From Myxococcales bacterium (GTDB taxonomy: Bacteria; Myxococcota_A; Polyangia; Nannocystales; Nannocystaceae): DNA of 64,000 nucleotides. Positions 23,540-32,830 of the stretch are shown here, piece by piece (within the stretch, counting starts at the first letter, position 1; each line of letters opens with the position of its first letter). The translations under genes were made by a program, and so were the position numbers. The DNA is taken from positions 434,001 to 498,000 of the forward strand of contig JACKDU010000004.1 in the NCBI GenBank assembly GCA_020633335.1. Reading direction: 5' to 3'. Below the pieces are notes generated by a model, which saw only the letters and a program-made list of their open reading frames with translations, had not been told where the DNA came from and made no database searches.

Positions 23540-24862
23540 TCACACCTTGATCGTCGCCCACTTCCCGCCGCGCCAGAGGCCCGCGAAAATAGCCGCCTGG
23601 ACCGCGCGGTAGCCGGCGTTCGCCAGCCAGACGCCGACCAGCCCGTAGCCGAGGGTCGGGCCGATCACGAAGGCCGCCGGCAGGAAGCAGAGCCACTGCA
23701 TGATCACCGAGACGACCATCACCCGGCGGGTGTCGCCGGCGCCGATCAGCGCGTTGAGGAGGACCGCGCCGAGGCCCTCGACCGCGATCGTCGCGCCGCT
23801 GATCTGGAGCGGCATGCGGGCGACCTCGATGACGTGGGGCTCGTGGATGAAGATCGCCAGGATCGCGTCGGGGACCAGGAGCATCGGCAGACCGAGCGAG
23901 CCGAGGAGGATCACGCCGACCTGGACCACGTCCCAGCCCCAGCGCCGGGCCTCGTCGGGCTCGCCGCGGCCGAGCGCCTGACCGACCAGCGAGGCCGCGA
24001 CGATCCCGAGGCCGAGCCCCGGCAGGAGCGCGACCATCGTCACGTTGAGGAGGACGTTGACCGCGCCGAGCTCGTCGGTGCCGACCTTGCCGACGATCCA
24101 GGCGAGCGCGGTCATCCCGGCGGCGAAGAAGAGCTGCTGGATCCCGGAGGGAACCGAGAGGCGGAGCATCGAGCGGAGGGTCTCGCGGCTCGGGATCCCG
24201 CGGAGGAAGCCGGCCTCACCGGCGTAGCGGCGGCCGAGGAAGACGTAGTAGAGGGTGCCGATCCAGAGCGAGCAGGTGGTGCCGATCCCCGCGCCGGTGG
24301 CCCCGAGCGCCGGCATCCCGAGGTGCCCGAAGATCAGCACCCAGTTGAGGAAGATGTTGACCGCGTGCATCACCAGGAGGGTGCGCAGGTAGAGCCCGGA
24401 GCGGTTGACCCCGTTCCAGTAGCCGCGGAACGCGAAGTTCATGCCGACGGCGACGAGCGCGAAGATCCGCGCCTTCCAGTAGGGGATCCCGATCGCCGAG
24501 ACCTCGGGGTCCGAGCTCAGGAAGTCGAAGATCATCGGCGAGAGGAACCACATCAGGACCGCGACCGGGACCCCGAGGCAGAGCGCGAGGAGGAGGCCGC
24601 CGTTGAGCGGCACCGCCATCTCATCGCGCCTCCCCTCGCCGAGGCGGCGGGCCGCCATCGCCTGGACGCCGGCCCCCAGGGCCATGATGAAGGCCTGCGA
24701 CATGAAGGTGGCGAAGGAGGCCATGCCGACCGCGGCCAGCGAGGCCGCGCCGAGGGTGCCGACCATCGCCGTGTCGACCAGGTTGAGGATGTTCTGCGAG
24801 ATCATCCCGCCGACGACCGGCAGCGCGAGGGTGATGATCTTGCGGGTGCGGGCGCGATCCAC
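23540..24862 (-). CDS. MATE family efflux transporter (440 aa)
   Basis: Twelve predicted membrane helices in two halves of about 220 residues. Family landmarks include LALPVVGGMISQNILNLVDTAMVG in helix 1 (about 12-35) and the matching helix 7 of the second half (LRLSVPSGIQQLFFAAGMTAL). These transporters extrude cationic drugs or metabolites using Na+ or H+ gradients. The acidic residue D31 in helix 1 is in the position of the conserved cation-binding acid. The substrate cannot be inferred. It appears to be transcribed with the broken methyltransferase gene 6 nt downstream. Confidence 0.9.
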   Translation of the reverse strand: MDRARTRKIITLALPVVGGMISQNILNLVDTAMVGTLGAASLAAVGMASFATFMSQAFIMALGAGVQAMAARRLGEGRRDEMAVPLNGGLLLALCLGVPVAVLMWFLSPMIFDFLSSDPEVSAIGIPYWKARIFALVAVGMNFAFRGYWNGVNRSGLYLRTLLVMHAVNIFLNWVLIFGHLGMPALGATGAGIGTTCSLWIGTLYYVFLGRRYAGEAGFLRGIPSRETLRSMLRLSVPSGIQQLFFAAGMTALAWIVGKVGTDELGAVNVLLNVTMVALLPGLGLGIVAASLVGQALGRGEPDEARRWGWDVVQVGVILLGSLGLPMLLVPDAILAIFIHEPHVIEVARMPLQISGATIAVEGLGAVLLNALIGAGDTRRVMVVSVIMQWLCFLPAAFVIGPTLGYGLVGVWLANAGYRAVQAAIFAGLWRGGKWATIKV

Positions 24863-24968
24863 GGCGGAGGTCTCTAGAACCTGACCCTTCGGACAGGGTG
24901 AACGGAGCCGCGCGGCCGCGCGGCGCGGCGGCGGAGTTGAGTGGGGGCGGGCTCCATCGGCTCCTGAG
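24863..24968 (-). other. intergenic gap with 16-bp palindrome, possible terminator
   Basis: Between the glutamate-synthase-like gene and the MATE gene, both minus strand. It contains the perfect palindrome CCGCGCGGCCGCGCGG (24908-24923) and a small hairpin ACCCT-TCGGAC-AGGGT (24884-24899). Neither has a T-tract. The palindrome could help end the upstream transcript. Confidence 0.35.
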
Positions 24969-26540
24969 CTAGAAGGCGTCGGCCCGCGCCCGCGCCCAGG
25001 CGGCGGCGTAGCGGGGCGGCGCCTCGCCGAGGATCGCCCCGGGCGAGACCTCGCCGTAGAGGTCAGCGAGGGAGATCACCCGGTTGTCGCCGATCCGGCG
25101 GTGGATCATCTGGGCGCTGAGATCGGCGGGGGTGTGGCAGCCGGCGGCGCCGATGATGTCGAGGAAGTTGCGGACCGTCCCCTTCTGGAAGTTGGTCACC
25201 CGCTTGCGCTTGTCGGCGACCACCAGGCCGCCGTAGAGGAGCGGGTCCTGGGTGGCGACGCCGGCCGGGCAGGTGTTGTTGTTGCAGCGCAGCGCCTGGA
25301 TGCAGCCGAGCGAGAACATCATCCCGCGGGCGGAGTAGCAGAGATCCGCGCCGAGGGCGATCCGCACCGCCATGTCGAAGCCGTCGAGGACCCGACCGGA
25401 GGCGATGATCTTGATCCGGTCGCGGAGGCCGATCCCGACCAGGGCGCCGTGGACGAAGGTGAGGCCGTCGAAGAGCGGCCAGCCGACCCCGTTGGTGAAC
25501 TCGAGGGGCGCCGCCCCGGTCCCCCCCTCGCCGCCGTCGACGGCGATGTAGTCCGGGGTGATCCCGGTCTCGAGCATCGCCTTGCAGACCCCGAGGAAGT
25601 CGCGCGGGTTGCCGACGCAGAGCTTGAAGCCGACCGGCTTGCCGCCGCTCAGCTCGCGGAGCTTGGCGACGAACTCGAGGAGCCCCCGCGGGGTCGAGAA
25701 GGTGGTGTGGGCCGGCGGCGAGAGGACGTCCTGGCCGAGCTGCACCAGGCGGATCTTGGCGATCTCCGGGGTCACCTTGGCGGCCGGCAGGATCCCGCCG
25801 TGGCCGGGCTTGGCCCCCTGCGAGAGCTTGATCTCGATCATCTTGACGACGTCGAGCTTGGCCCGCTCGGCGAAGGCGTCGGGATCAAAGGTGCCGTCCG
25901 GCCGCCGGCAGCCGAAGTAGCCGGTGCCGATCTGCCAGATGATGTCGCCGCCCGGCTCGAGGTGGTAGGGGCTGAGGCCGCCCTCGCCGGTGTTGTGGGC
26001 GAAGCCGCCGTCGCGGGCGCCGCCGTTGAGCGCCCGGATCGCCGCCGGTGAGAGCGAGCCGAAGCTCATCGCCGAGATGTTGAGGAGGGCGGCGTCGTAG
26101 GGCTTGGTGCAGGCGGGACCGCCGATCCGCACCCGCGGCACGTCGTGGATGTGGATCGGCGCCAGCGAGTGATCGATCCAGGTGTAGCCCTCGGCGTAGA
26201 CGTCGTGGCGGGTCCCGAAGGGGACCGTGTCGAGCTCGCCCTTCGCCCGCTGGTAGACCACCGAGCGCTGCTCGCGGCTGAAGGGCGTGCCGTTGGTGTC
26301 GGTCTCGATGAAGTACTGGTGCATCTCCGGTCGGATCGACTCGAAGAAGTAGCGGAGCCGACCGAGCACCGGGAAGTTGCGGCGGATCGCGTGGTGGGTC
26401 TGGAAGAGATCGATCACCCCGAGGAGGACGACCGGCGCCACCAGGGCCCAGGTGAGGTAGCCGAGCGGCCAGATCACCGTCAGCGTGGTGGCGAGGGCGA
26501 TCGCGACGATCGCGAGGAAGACGAAGATCCGGCGGACCAT
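24969..26540 (-). CDS. FMN-binding glutamate-synthase-family protein with N-terminal membrane helices (523 aa)
   Basis: Two N-terminal hydrophobic helices (about 4-25 and 28-45) precede a domain like the synthase half of ferredoxin-dependent glutamate synthase. The FMN/substrate core shows SAMSFGSLS (156-164), GEGGLSPYH, KLSQGAKPGHGGILP (238-252), VDGGEGGTGAAP (334-345) and IASGRVLDG. C413, C419 and C424 match the 3Fe-4S ligands. There is no glutaminase domain, so it is the stand-alone GltB2-like type. The true reaction of this family is uncertain. ATG 26540 follows TACTCT by 12 nt. Confidence 0.85.
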   Translation of the reverse strand: MVRRIFVFLAIVAIALATTLTVIWPLGYLTWALVAPVVLLGVIDLFQTHHAIRRNFPVLGRLRYFFESIRPEMHQYFIETDTNGTPFSREQRSVVYQRAKGELDTVPFGTRHDVYAEGYTWIDHSLAPIHIHDVPRVRIGGPACTKPYDAALLNISAMSFGSLSPAAIRALNGGARDGGFAHNTGEGGLSPYHLEPGGDIIWQIGTGYFGCRRPDGTFDPDAFAERAKLDVVKMIEIKLSQGAKPGHGGILPAAKVTPEIAKIRLVQLGQDVLSPPAHTTFSTPRGLLEFVAKLRELSGGKPVGFKLCVGNPRDFLGVCKAMLETGITPDYIAVDGGEGGTGAAPLEFTNGVGWPLFDGLTFVHGALVGIGLRDRIKIIASGRVLDGFDMAVRIALGADLCYSARGMMFSLGCIQALRCNNNTCPAGVATQDPLLYGGLVVADKRKRVTNFQKGTVRNFLDIIGAAGCHTPADLSAQMIHRRIGDNRVISLADLYGEVSPGAILGEAPPRYAAAWARARADAF

Positions 26541-26601
26541 GGGCCTGGGGCAAGAGTAGCGGATGACGCCGCCCGCGGTCGCGGGCGAGCGACGGCGGCA
26601 G

Positions 26602-26645
26602 GGCGGCGGCAGGGCGGCGACCGGGCGGCGACCGGGCGGCGACCG
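26602..26645 (+). repeat. 11-bp tandem repeats GGCGGCGACCG
   Basis: Three exact units (26613-26645) preceded by one variant unit (26602-26612), in the gap between divergent genes. The rest of the gap (26541-26786) holds an A9 run at 26718-26727 flanked by CCCCCG and TCTCGGGG. No gene is visible. Confidence 0.65.
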
Positions 26646-26786
26646 GCGGCCGACCGGGGCCTTGTCGCCCCCCTCCCGGCCGGCGAAGATGGGCGCGAGC
26701 GAGCCCCGGGCCCCCGAAAAAAAAATCTCGGGGCGGGCGACACCCCGGCCGCGTTCGCTGACAGATCCCCGAGGAGCCCCCCCGAC

Positions 26787-27434
26787 GTGCGCGCTGCAGA
26801 GACCGAGAGCCGCGATCTCCTCCGTCGCGCCGCCGCCGGCGACGATCAGGCCCTCACCCGCCTCTACGAGGACCACGTGGATGGCCTCTACGCCTTCGTC
26901 TTCGCCCGCGTCGGCCGCGACCCCAGCCTCGCCGAGGACGTCGTCCAGGAGACCTTCCTGCGGGCGCTGGGGCGCACCGCCGCCTACGACCCCACGCGCG
27001 GGAGCCTGGCGGTCTGGCTCTGCTGGCTCGCGCGCAACGCGATCCGCGACGGCGTCCGCGACCACCGGCGCGGCGACGCGCTCGCGGCGAGCTGGGCGAG
27101 CGTCGACGCGACCATGGCCCAGCTCTTCCAGGGCCTCGACCCGCGGCCGCTCAGCGACGAGCTCCTCGCCCGGGCCGAGACCCGCGAGCTGGTGAGCGCG
27201 GCGATCGCCAACCTCCCCGCCCGCTACCGCGACGCGCTCACCCGAAAATATGTCCTTGAGGACAGCTTATCCGGGATCGCCGGCACCCTTGCGATCACCG
27301 AGGAGGCCGCGAAGTCGCTCCTCGCCCGGGCGCGGCGGGCGTTCCGCGCGACCTTTGAGGCGCTGGTCGCCAGCGATCCCGGCGCGGCCCCGGCCGCGAC
27401 CGCGCGGGTGACCCGGGAGGCAGCCGATGTCTGA
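26787..27434 (+). CDS. ECF RNA polymerase sigma factor (215 aa)
   Basis: Region 2 at about 15-85 (LTRLYEDHVDGLYAFVFARVG, AEDVVQETFLRAL) and region 4 at about 130-190 (LPARYRDALTRKYVLEDS, then a helix-turn-helix ending KSLLARARRAFR). It starts with GTG at 26787 behind a GAGGAG ribosome binding site. Its stop overlaps the start of the next gene by 8 bp, so the sigma factor and the FecR-domain membrane protein are translated together. That arrangement is usual for ECF/anti-sigma pairs. It belongs to a different subgroup from the two kinase-type ECFs in the window, lacking their C-terminal extension. Confidence 0.88.
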   Translation: MRAAETESRDLLRRAAAGDDQALTRLYEDHVDGLYAFVFARVGRDPSLAEDVVQETFLRALGRTAAYDPTRGSLAVWLCWLARNAIRDGVRDHRRGDALAASWASVDATMAQLFQGLDPRPLSDELLARAETRELVSAAIANLPARYRDALTRKYVLEDSLSGIAGTLAITEEAAKSLLARARRAFRATFEALVASDPGAAPAATARVTREAADV

Positions 27435-30400
27435 GCACGACCACGACCCCGAGCGCGCCCTCGACCAGCTCCTCGCCAAGGCCGAGGCCCCGCCGACCAT
27501 CGACCCCGCCGCCCGCGCGCGGATCCTCGGACGCCTCCGCGAGGCGGTCGCCGCCCCGGCGAGCGCCGACGCGGACGCGGGCGCCGACGCGATCCACGCG
27601 GCCGGCGCGGACGCGGGCGCCCTGCCCTCGGCGACCCGCGGCGATCGCACCCGCGCCTCGTCGTCGCGCGGCGAGCCCGAGGCCGAGCGCCAGCCCCTCC
27701 CGCTCCGCCGCCGCCGCTGGTCGCCCCTCGGCCTCGGCCTCGCGCTCGCGGCCTGCCTGGCGCTGCTCTGGGCGGGATCGCGCGTGCTCGAGGAGCGCCG
27801 CCGGGCGCCCGCCGAGGCGGAGGTGATCGCCAGCCACCGCAACGACGGCGACCGGCCGACCACGGTCGCGCTCAGCGACGGCAGCCTCCTCTGGCTGCGC
27901 CCGGGCGCGGCCCTCGACGAGCTCGGCCGCCGCCAGCTCCGGCTCATCGAGGGCGAGGCGGTGATCCAGGTCGCCGCCGACCGCACGCCCTTCACCGTCG
28001 TCACGCCCCACGGCAGCGCCACCGCCCGCGGCGAGGTGCTCCTCCGCGGCGAGGCGGCGTCGACCCTGGTCGCGGTGATCCGCGGCCACGCCGAGGTCGA
28101 TGAGCCGGGCGGTCGCGCGAGCCTCCGCGCCGGCGAGCAGGCGACCTTCTCGGGCCCGGGCGCCCCCGAGATCGCGGTCGCCCCCCGCCTCACCCACCTC
28201 CTCGCCTGGGCGCGGCCGCTGATCGAGCGCGGCGGCCCGGCCCCCGGCGCCGTCCGCCGCGGCAACCTCCTCGCCCGCGATCCCTGGTGGGCCGGCGAGT
28301 GGCCGATGCCGATCCGCCGCCTCGACGTCGACGTCGTGATCGACGGCGGGGTCGCCCGCACGACGATCGATCAGACCTTCTTCAACCCCTCGCTGCGGAC
28401 CCTCGAGGGGGTCTACACCTTCCCGCTGCCGGCCGACGCGGCGATCTCGCGGATGGCGATGTACGTCGACGGCAAGCTCCAGGAGGCGGGGATCGTCGAG
28501 CGCCAGGAGGGGCGGCAGATCTACGAGTCGATCGTCTACCAGCGCCGCGACCCCGCGCTCCTCGAGCAGATGCAGGGCAACGAGCTCCGCCTCCGGATCT
28601 TCCCGCTGCCGGCCCGGCAGGAGAAGCGGATCTTCCTCTCCTACACCCAGCCGCTCGCCGGCCTCTACGGCGACCAGAGCCTGCGGGTGCCGATCCCCGA
28701 GGTCGACGCGCCGGTCGCCGAGGTCAACGTCCGGGTGCGGGTCGCCGGCGGCGGGTCGTGGACGATCACCTCGGCCTCGCACCCGCTCGCGCTGAGCAGC
28801 GAGGGCGACGATCGCCTCGCGCGGTGGCGCGGCGAGGACGTGGTGATCGGCGACGATCTCCTCCTCCAGCTCAAACCCGAGGTCGCGCCGGCGCCGGTCG
28901 ACGCCGCCCGCGACGGCGATCGCTGGCTCCTCCGCGCGCGCCCCGAGCTCGGCGCCGCCTCGCGTCCCCGGCCGCGGCGCTGGATCATCCTCTACGACAC
29001 CTCGGCGTCGCGCGACGTCGGCGAGCTCGCGGCCCAGGAGCGCCTCCTCGTCCACCTCCTGCGGGCGATCGACGGCGAGGATCGCTTCACCGTGATCGCC
29101 TTCGACACGACCCTGCGCGAGCTCGGCGAGCTCCGCCCGGTCGGCCAGGTCGATCCCGAGGTGGTCCGCGCCTTCGCCCGCGCCCAGGGGATCGGCCACG
29201 TCGGCGCCACCGACCTCGCGGCCGCCCTCGAGCGGGCCTCGGCGATCGCCACCGACCCGCCGATGAACGACGAGGAGGCGGTGATCCTCTACCTCGGCGA
29301 CGGCCTCGCCGACGGCCCCGAGCACGACGCCCGCCGCCTCCTGCCGGCGCTCGAGGGCGCGGCCTCCTTCGTCGCCGTCGGCCTCGGCGAGCCGGTCGAC
29401 GAGGCCCGCCTGCGGGCGCTCGCCGACGCGAGCGGCGGCGCGGTCGCGCTGATCGACGCCGGCGAGGACCTCGCGTGGGGGGCCCGCGATCTGATCGCAA
29501 CGCTCGCTACCCCGCGGGTCGTCGGCCTCGAGGCGACGCTCCTGGGCGCCGACGGTGCGCCGCTCGCCGGCGCCGCCGTCGACCTCGCGAGCACCAGCCT
29601 CGCCGACGGCGAGGATCTCCTCCTCACCGCCACGAGCGCGGCCGCGCCGGCGGCGATCGAGCTCCGCGGGACCCTCGAGGGCCGGCCCTTCCAGCAGCGC
29701 CTGAAGATCGCCGCCGTCCGCGAGGACGCCGGCCAGGTCGCGCCGATCTGGGCGAAGGCGCGGGTCGCCGCCCTCCTCCGCGACGATCCCGAGGCCCACA
29801 AGGCGGAGATCACCGCCCTCGGCCTCGAGCACTTCCTGGTCACCCCCTTCACCTCGCTCCTGGTCCTCGAGGACGAGGCGATGGCCCGCCGCTTCCACCT
29901 CCGGCTCCCGAAGAAGGACGGCTGGGCGGCCTACGAGGCGCCGGCGGCGATCCCGGTGGTCGTCGAGCCGCTCGACCAGCTCGGCGCCCCGCGGCGCGGG
30001 ACCTTCGTCCACCGCCGCGCGCCCGAGCTCCTCGAGCACGGCCCCGGCTCGTACGCCGAGGAGAGCGGCTGGTGGGGGCTCCGCGAGGGCGACGTGATCG
30101 GCTTCGGCGGCTTCGGCGGCCGCGGCAACCTCGGCCTCCGGGGCTTCGGCCGGGGCGGCGGCGGCTCGCTCAACGGCCTGAGCTTCGCCACGGCGATTCC
30201 GGACGGCAGCGTCGGCGTCTCCTCGCTGGCCCTCGCGGGCGAGGACGCGGAGGCGGCTGGCGCTTCGGACATCTCGACCGGCGCGTCGCTGCACGCCGAG
30301 CCCACCCGCTGGACCCGCGCCGGCGAGGCCCGCGAGCGCCGCTCGAGCGGCCGCGCGCACCAGCGCCAGCAGGCCTTCGGCCTGGTCGGCGGGGTGATCA

Positions 30401-32775
30401 CCCGCGGCTGGGCGGGCTCGTGGCCGGTGGTCGCGCCGATGCAGCCCTGGCCGCGGGCGTGGAGCTACACCGGCGATCCTCGCCTCGACGATCTCAGCGC
30501 GCTCGTCCCCGCCCTCTTCGAGGACGAGCTCGACGGCGCCCGCGAGCGCCTCCTCGCCGCCAGCGCCCGCGGCCGCGATCGGGCGGCCGCGCTCCCGCCC
30601 CGCGCCCGCGAGCTCCTGACCCGCGCCCGCGAGGTCGCGCCGACCGGCGTCTTCCAGCCGCGGCTGGCGAACGAGGCGATCGAGGTCGGCGCCGGCGGCC
30701 GCCTCCGCCAGGCCCGGACGATCGCCGGCTACCTCCGCGAGGAGGTGGTCTTCGACGGCCGCGATCTCACCGCCGTCTACGCCGATCTCGACCTCGCGGT
30801 CCGCCGCGACCTCGCCGGCGCCGCCGCCCTCCTCTACGACCGCCTGGCGCCCTGGCTCCTCGACACCCCCGAGGCGATCGCGGCCCTCTACGACGTCGAG
30901 GTGATCGACGAGAGCCACCTCCGCCTCCGCCTCCCCGGCGCCGCCCCGACCAGCGAGCTCGCGGCGTCGATCGAGCTCGGCTTCGACGAGGAGGGGCGCC
31001 TGGCGACGATCACCCGCCGCCGCGGCGACGCCGTCCTCTCGTCCCGCGTGATCGTCTACCGCGGCGCCGACGTCGAGATCCGCGAGCGTGACCGCGACGA
31101 GCTCTACCGCCGCCTCGGCGACGCCGCCCAGCCCTTCGCGCCGGCGACCAGCGTGGTCGTCGACGTCCCCTACGCGAGCCAGGAGGAGCTCCGCGAGGCC
31201 CACGAGGCCGCCGCCCCCGGCACCCCGGCGCGCCGCCGCGCGCTCCATCAGCGCCTCGCCGCCCTGCGGGCGCTCGAGCGACCGGCCGAGCCGGCGCTCG
31301 TCGCCGAGCTCCTCCAGGCGGGCCCGCCGACCCGCGGCGAGCTCGTCCTCGCCTCCAGCGGCGTCCGCGGCCTGAGCCCCGCGCTCTGGAAGACCCTCGC
31401 CAAGGGCCTCGATCGCCGCGATCCGGTCGCCGCCTACGTCCTGGCGATCCGCGCGGGAGGTCGCGCCTTCCGCGAGCTCGCCCGCGCCCACGAGGGCACT
31501 CTACCTGGCTTTTTGGCCAGCTACCGCGCGCTCCTGGCGGAGGCCGAGCGCCCGCGCCTGGGCAAGGAGGCGGCCGCCGATCTCAAGCGCTTCGTCGAGG
31601 AGCACGGCGTCGACCACCCGACCCTCGCCTACATCGCCACCTGGCGGATCGCCCAGGCCTTCGGCTGGCGTCAACCGGCCGACGCGGCCGCCGCGTGGCT
31701 GACCCTCGCCGACGAGGTCCCGGCCTGGCGCAGCGTCGCGCTCCACGCCGCCGGCACCGCCCGCTACCAGCACGGCGACGGCGCGGCCGCGGCCGACGTC
31801 TTCGTCCGCCTCTTCGAGCGCTTCGACGACGAGTCGCCGCCGGTGGTCGACTGGACGGTCCGCCAGGCGATCGAGCGCCAGCGCGGCGAGGCGACCTGGC
31901 ACCTCCTCTGGGGCCGCTGGCGGGGCGAGGTCGAGGAGCGCAGCGATCCGGCCCAGCTCCTCGCCTTCGTCAACGCCGCCCTCCGCCTCGGCGACGGCGA
32001 CGCGCTCCACCGGGTGCTGGCGCGGGCGAGCCTCACCAAGGTCGATCTGCCGACCGGCCTGGCGATCGTCGAGAGCCTCCTCGCCGCCAACATGGCCGCC
32101 GAGGTCCGGCCGATCCTCCGCCACCTCCGGAGCCTCGCGCCGGATGATCCCGACGTGCTCCTGGTCTCCTCCGAGGTCGCCGAGGCGCTCGGTGATCTCA
32201 CCCAGGCCGCGACCTCGCTCGAGCGGGCGATCGAGAGCCCGAAGATCGACGACCTCGCCGAACTCCGCCGCCTCTATCGCCACGCCTTCCAGCTCCGCGC
32301 GCGCCTCAGCCAGGCGAGCGCCGAGCCCAAGGCGACCGGCCAGGCGCTCGACGCCGCCCTGGCGATCGCCGCCCGCTGGCGCCGCGAGGACCCCGACAAC
32401 CCGGAGATCGACGAGCTCACGGCCGATCTCCTCTTCGCCCAGGAGCGCCCGGAGGAGGCCTGGCGCCACCTCTCGAGCATCGTCGAGCGCCACCCCGACG
32501 AGGGCTCAGCCCACGCCCGGGTCGCCGAGCGCCTCGCCCGCGAGGGCGATCTCAAGGGCGCCGAGCGCTCGATCTCCCAGGCGATCGCCGCCGAGCCGAC
32601 CGACCCGACCTGGCTCCTCCGCCGGGCCCAGCACCGGGTCGCCGCCGACGACATCGAGGGGGCGCAGCGCGACCTCAAGGCGATCGCCGCCGGCAAGTGG
32701 CAGGATCGCTTCGCCTCGGTCACCTACGAGGCGAAGGGGCTCCGCGAGCACCTCGCCACCCTCGCTCGCGACTAG
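27427..32775 (+). CDS. FecR-VIT-vWFA-TPR membrane protein, likely anti-sigma/sensor (1782 aa)
   Basis: The cytoplasmic N-terminus (1-97) would be the sigma-binding part. One membrane helix lies at 101-117. A FecR-like domain follows (about 140-245, TTVALSDGSLLWLRPGA, TPHGSATARGEVLL). A VIT domain lies at 293-410 (RTTIDQTFFNPS, YTFPLP, RIFLSYTQ), and a vWFA domain at 518-690 with an intact MIDAS DTSAS (524-528). Next come a Gly-rich stretch (about 890-920, GFGGFGGRGN) and long helical repeats of TPR type to the end (SIVERHPDEGSAHARVAERLAREGDLKGA). The pairing with an overlapping ECF gene argues for transmembrane signalling. Adhesion or complex assembly through VIT/vWFA is family knowledge; the stimulus is unknown. 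Confidence 0.85.
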   Translation: MSEHDHDPERALDQLLAKAEAPPTIDPAARARILGRLREAVAAPASADADAGADAIHAAGADAGALPSATRGDRTRASSSRGEPEAERQPLPLRRRRWSPLGLGLALAACLALLWAGSRVLEERRRAPAEAEVIASHRNDGDRPTTVALSDGSLLWLRPGAALDELGRRQLRLIEGEAVIQVAADRTPFTVVTPHGSATARGEVLLRGEAASTLVAVIRGHAEVDEPGGRASLRAGEQATFSGPGAPEIAVAPRLTHLLAWARPLIERGGPAPGAVRRGNLLARDPWWAGEWPMPIRRLDVDVVIDGGVARTTIDQTFFNPSLRTLEGVYTFPLPADAAISRMAMYVDGKLQEAGIVERQEGRQIYESIVYQRRDPALLEQMQGNELRLRIFPLPARQEKRIFLSYTQPLAGLYGDQSLRVPIPEVDAPVAEVNVRVRVAGGGSWTITSASHPLALSSEGDDRLARWRGEDVVIGDDLLLQLKPEVAPAPVDAARDGDRWLLRARPELGAASRPRPRRWIILYDTSASRDVGELAAQERLLVHLLRAIDGEDRFTVIAFDTTLRELGELRPVGQVDPEVVRAFARAQGIGHVGATDLAAALERASAIATDPPMNDEEAVILYLGDGLADGPEHDARRLLPALEGAASFVAVGLGEPVDEARLRALADASGGAVALIDAGEDLAWGARDLIATLATPRVVGLEATLLGADGAPLAGAAVDLASTSLADGEDLLLTATSAAAPAAIELRGTLEGRPFQQRLKIAAVREDAGQVAPIWAKARVAALLRDDPEAHKAEITALGLEHFLVTPFTSLLVLEDEAMARRFHLRLPKKDGWAAYEAPAAIPVVVEPLDQLGAPRRGTFVHRRAPELLEHGPGSYAEESGWWGLREGDVIGFGGFGGRGNLGLRGFGRGGGGSLNGLSFATAIPDGSVGVSSLALAGEDAEAAGASDISTGASLHAEPTRWTRAGEARERRSSGRAHQRQQAFGLVGGVITRGWAGSWPVVAPMQPWPRAWSYTGDPRLDDLSALVPALFEDELDGARERLLAASARGRDRAAALPPRARELLTRAREVAPTGVFQPRLANEAIEVGAGGRLRQARTIAGYLREEVVFDGRDLTAVYADLDLAVRRDLAGAAALLYDRLAPWLLDTPEAIAALYDVEVIDESHLRLRLPGAAPTSELAASIELGFDEEGRLATITRRRGDAVLSSRVIVYRGADVEIRERDRDELYRRLGDAAQPFAPATSVVVDVPYASQEELREAHEAAAPGTPARRRALHQRLAALRALERPAEPALVAELLQAGPPTRGELVLASSGVRGLSPALWKTLAKGLDRRDPVAAYVLAIRAGGRAFRELARAHEGTLPGFLASYRALLAEAERPRLGKEAAADLKRFVEEHGVDHPTLAYIATWRIAQAFGWRQPADAAAAWLTLADEVPAWRSVALHAAGTARYQHGDGAAAADVFVRLFERFDDESPPVVDWTVRQAIERQRGEATWHLLWGRWRGEVEERSDPAQLLAFVNAALRLGDGDALHRVLARASLTKVDLPTGLAIVESLLAANMAAEVRPILRHLRSLAPDDPDVLLVSSEVAEALGDLTQAATSLERAIESPKIDDLAELRRLYRHAFQLRARLSQASAEPKATGQALDAALAIAARWRREDPDNPEIDELTADLLFAQERPEEAWRHLSSIVERHPDEGSAHARVAERLAREGDLKGAERSISQAIAAEPTDPTWLLRRAQHRVAADDIEGAQRDLKAIAAGKWQDRFASVTYEAKGLREHLATLARD

Positions 32776-32792
32776 CCGTGGGGATGGGCGCG

Positions 32793-32824
32793 GGGACGAC
32801 CTGTCCGGATAGACAGGTCATCCC
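32793..32824 (+). terminator. hairpin between convergent genes
   Basis: GGGACGACCTGTC, 6-nt loop CGGATA, GACAGGTCATCCC: a 13-bp stem with one G-T type mismatch. It has no T-tract but its place between two gene ends suits a bidirectional terminator. Confidence 0.55.
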
Positions 32825-32830
32825 ACGACC

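Noticed and set aside
27295..31491. Long open frame on the minus strand opposite the giant vWFA gene
   Set aside because: Same cause: low-complexity Glu/Arg/Val product without domains, while the plus strand has FecR, VIT and vWFA motifs.
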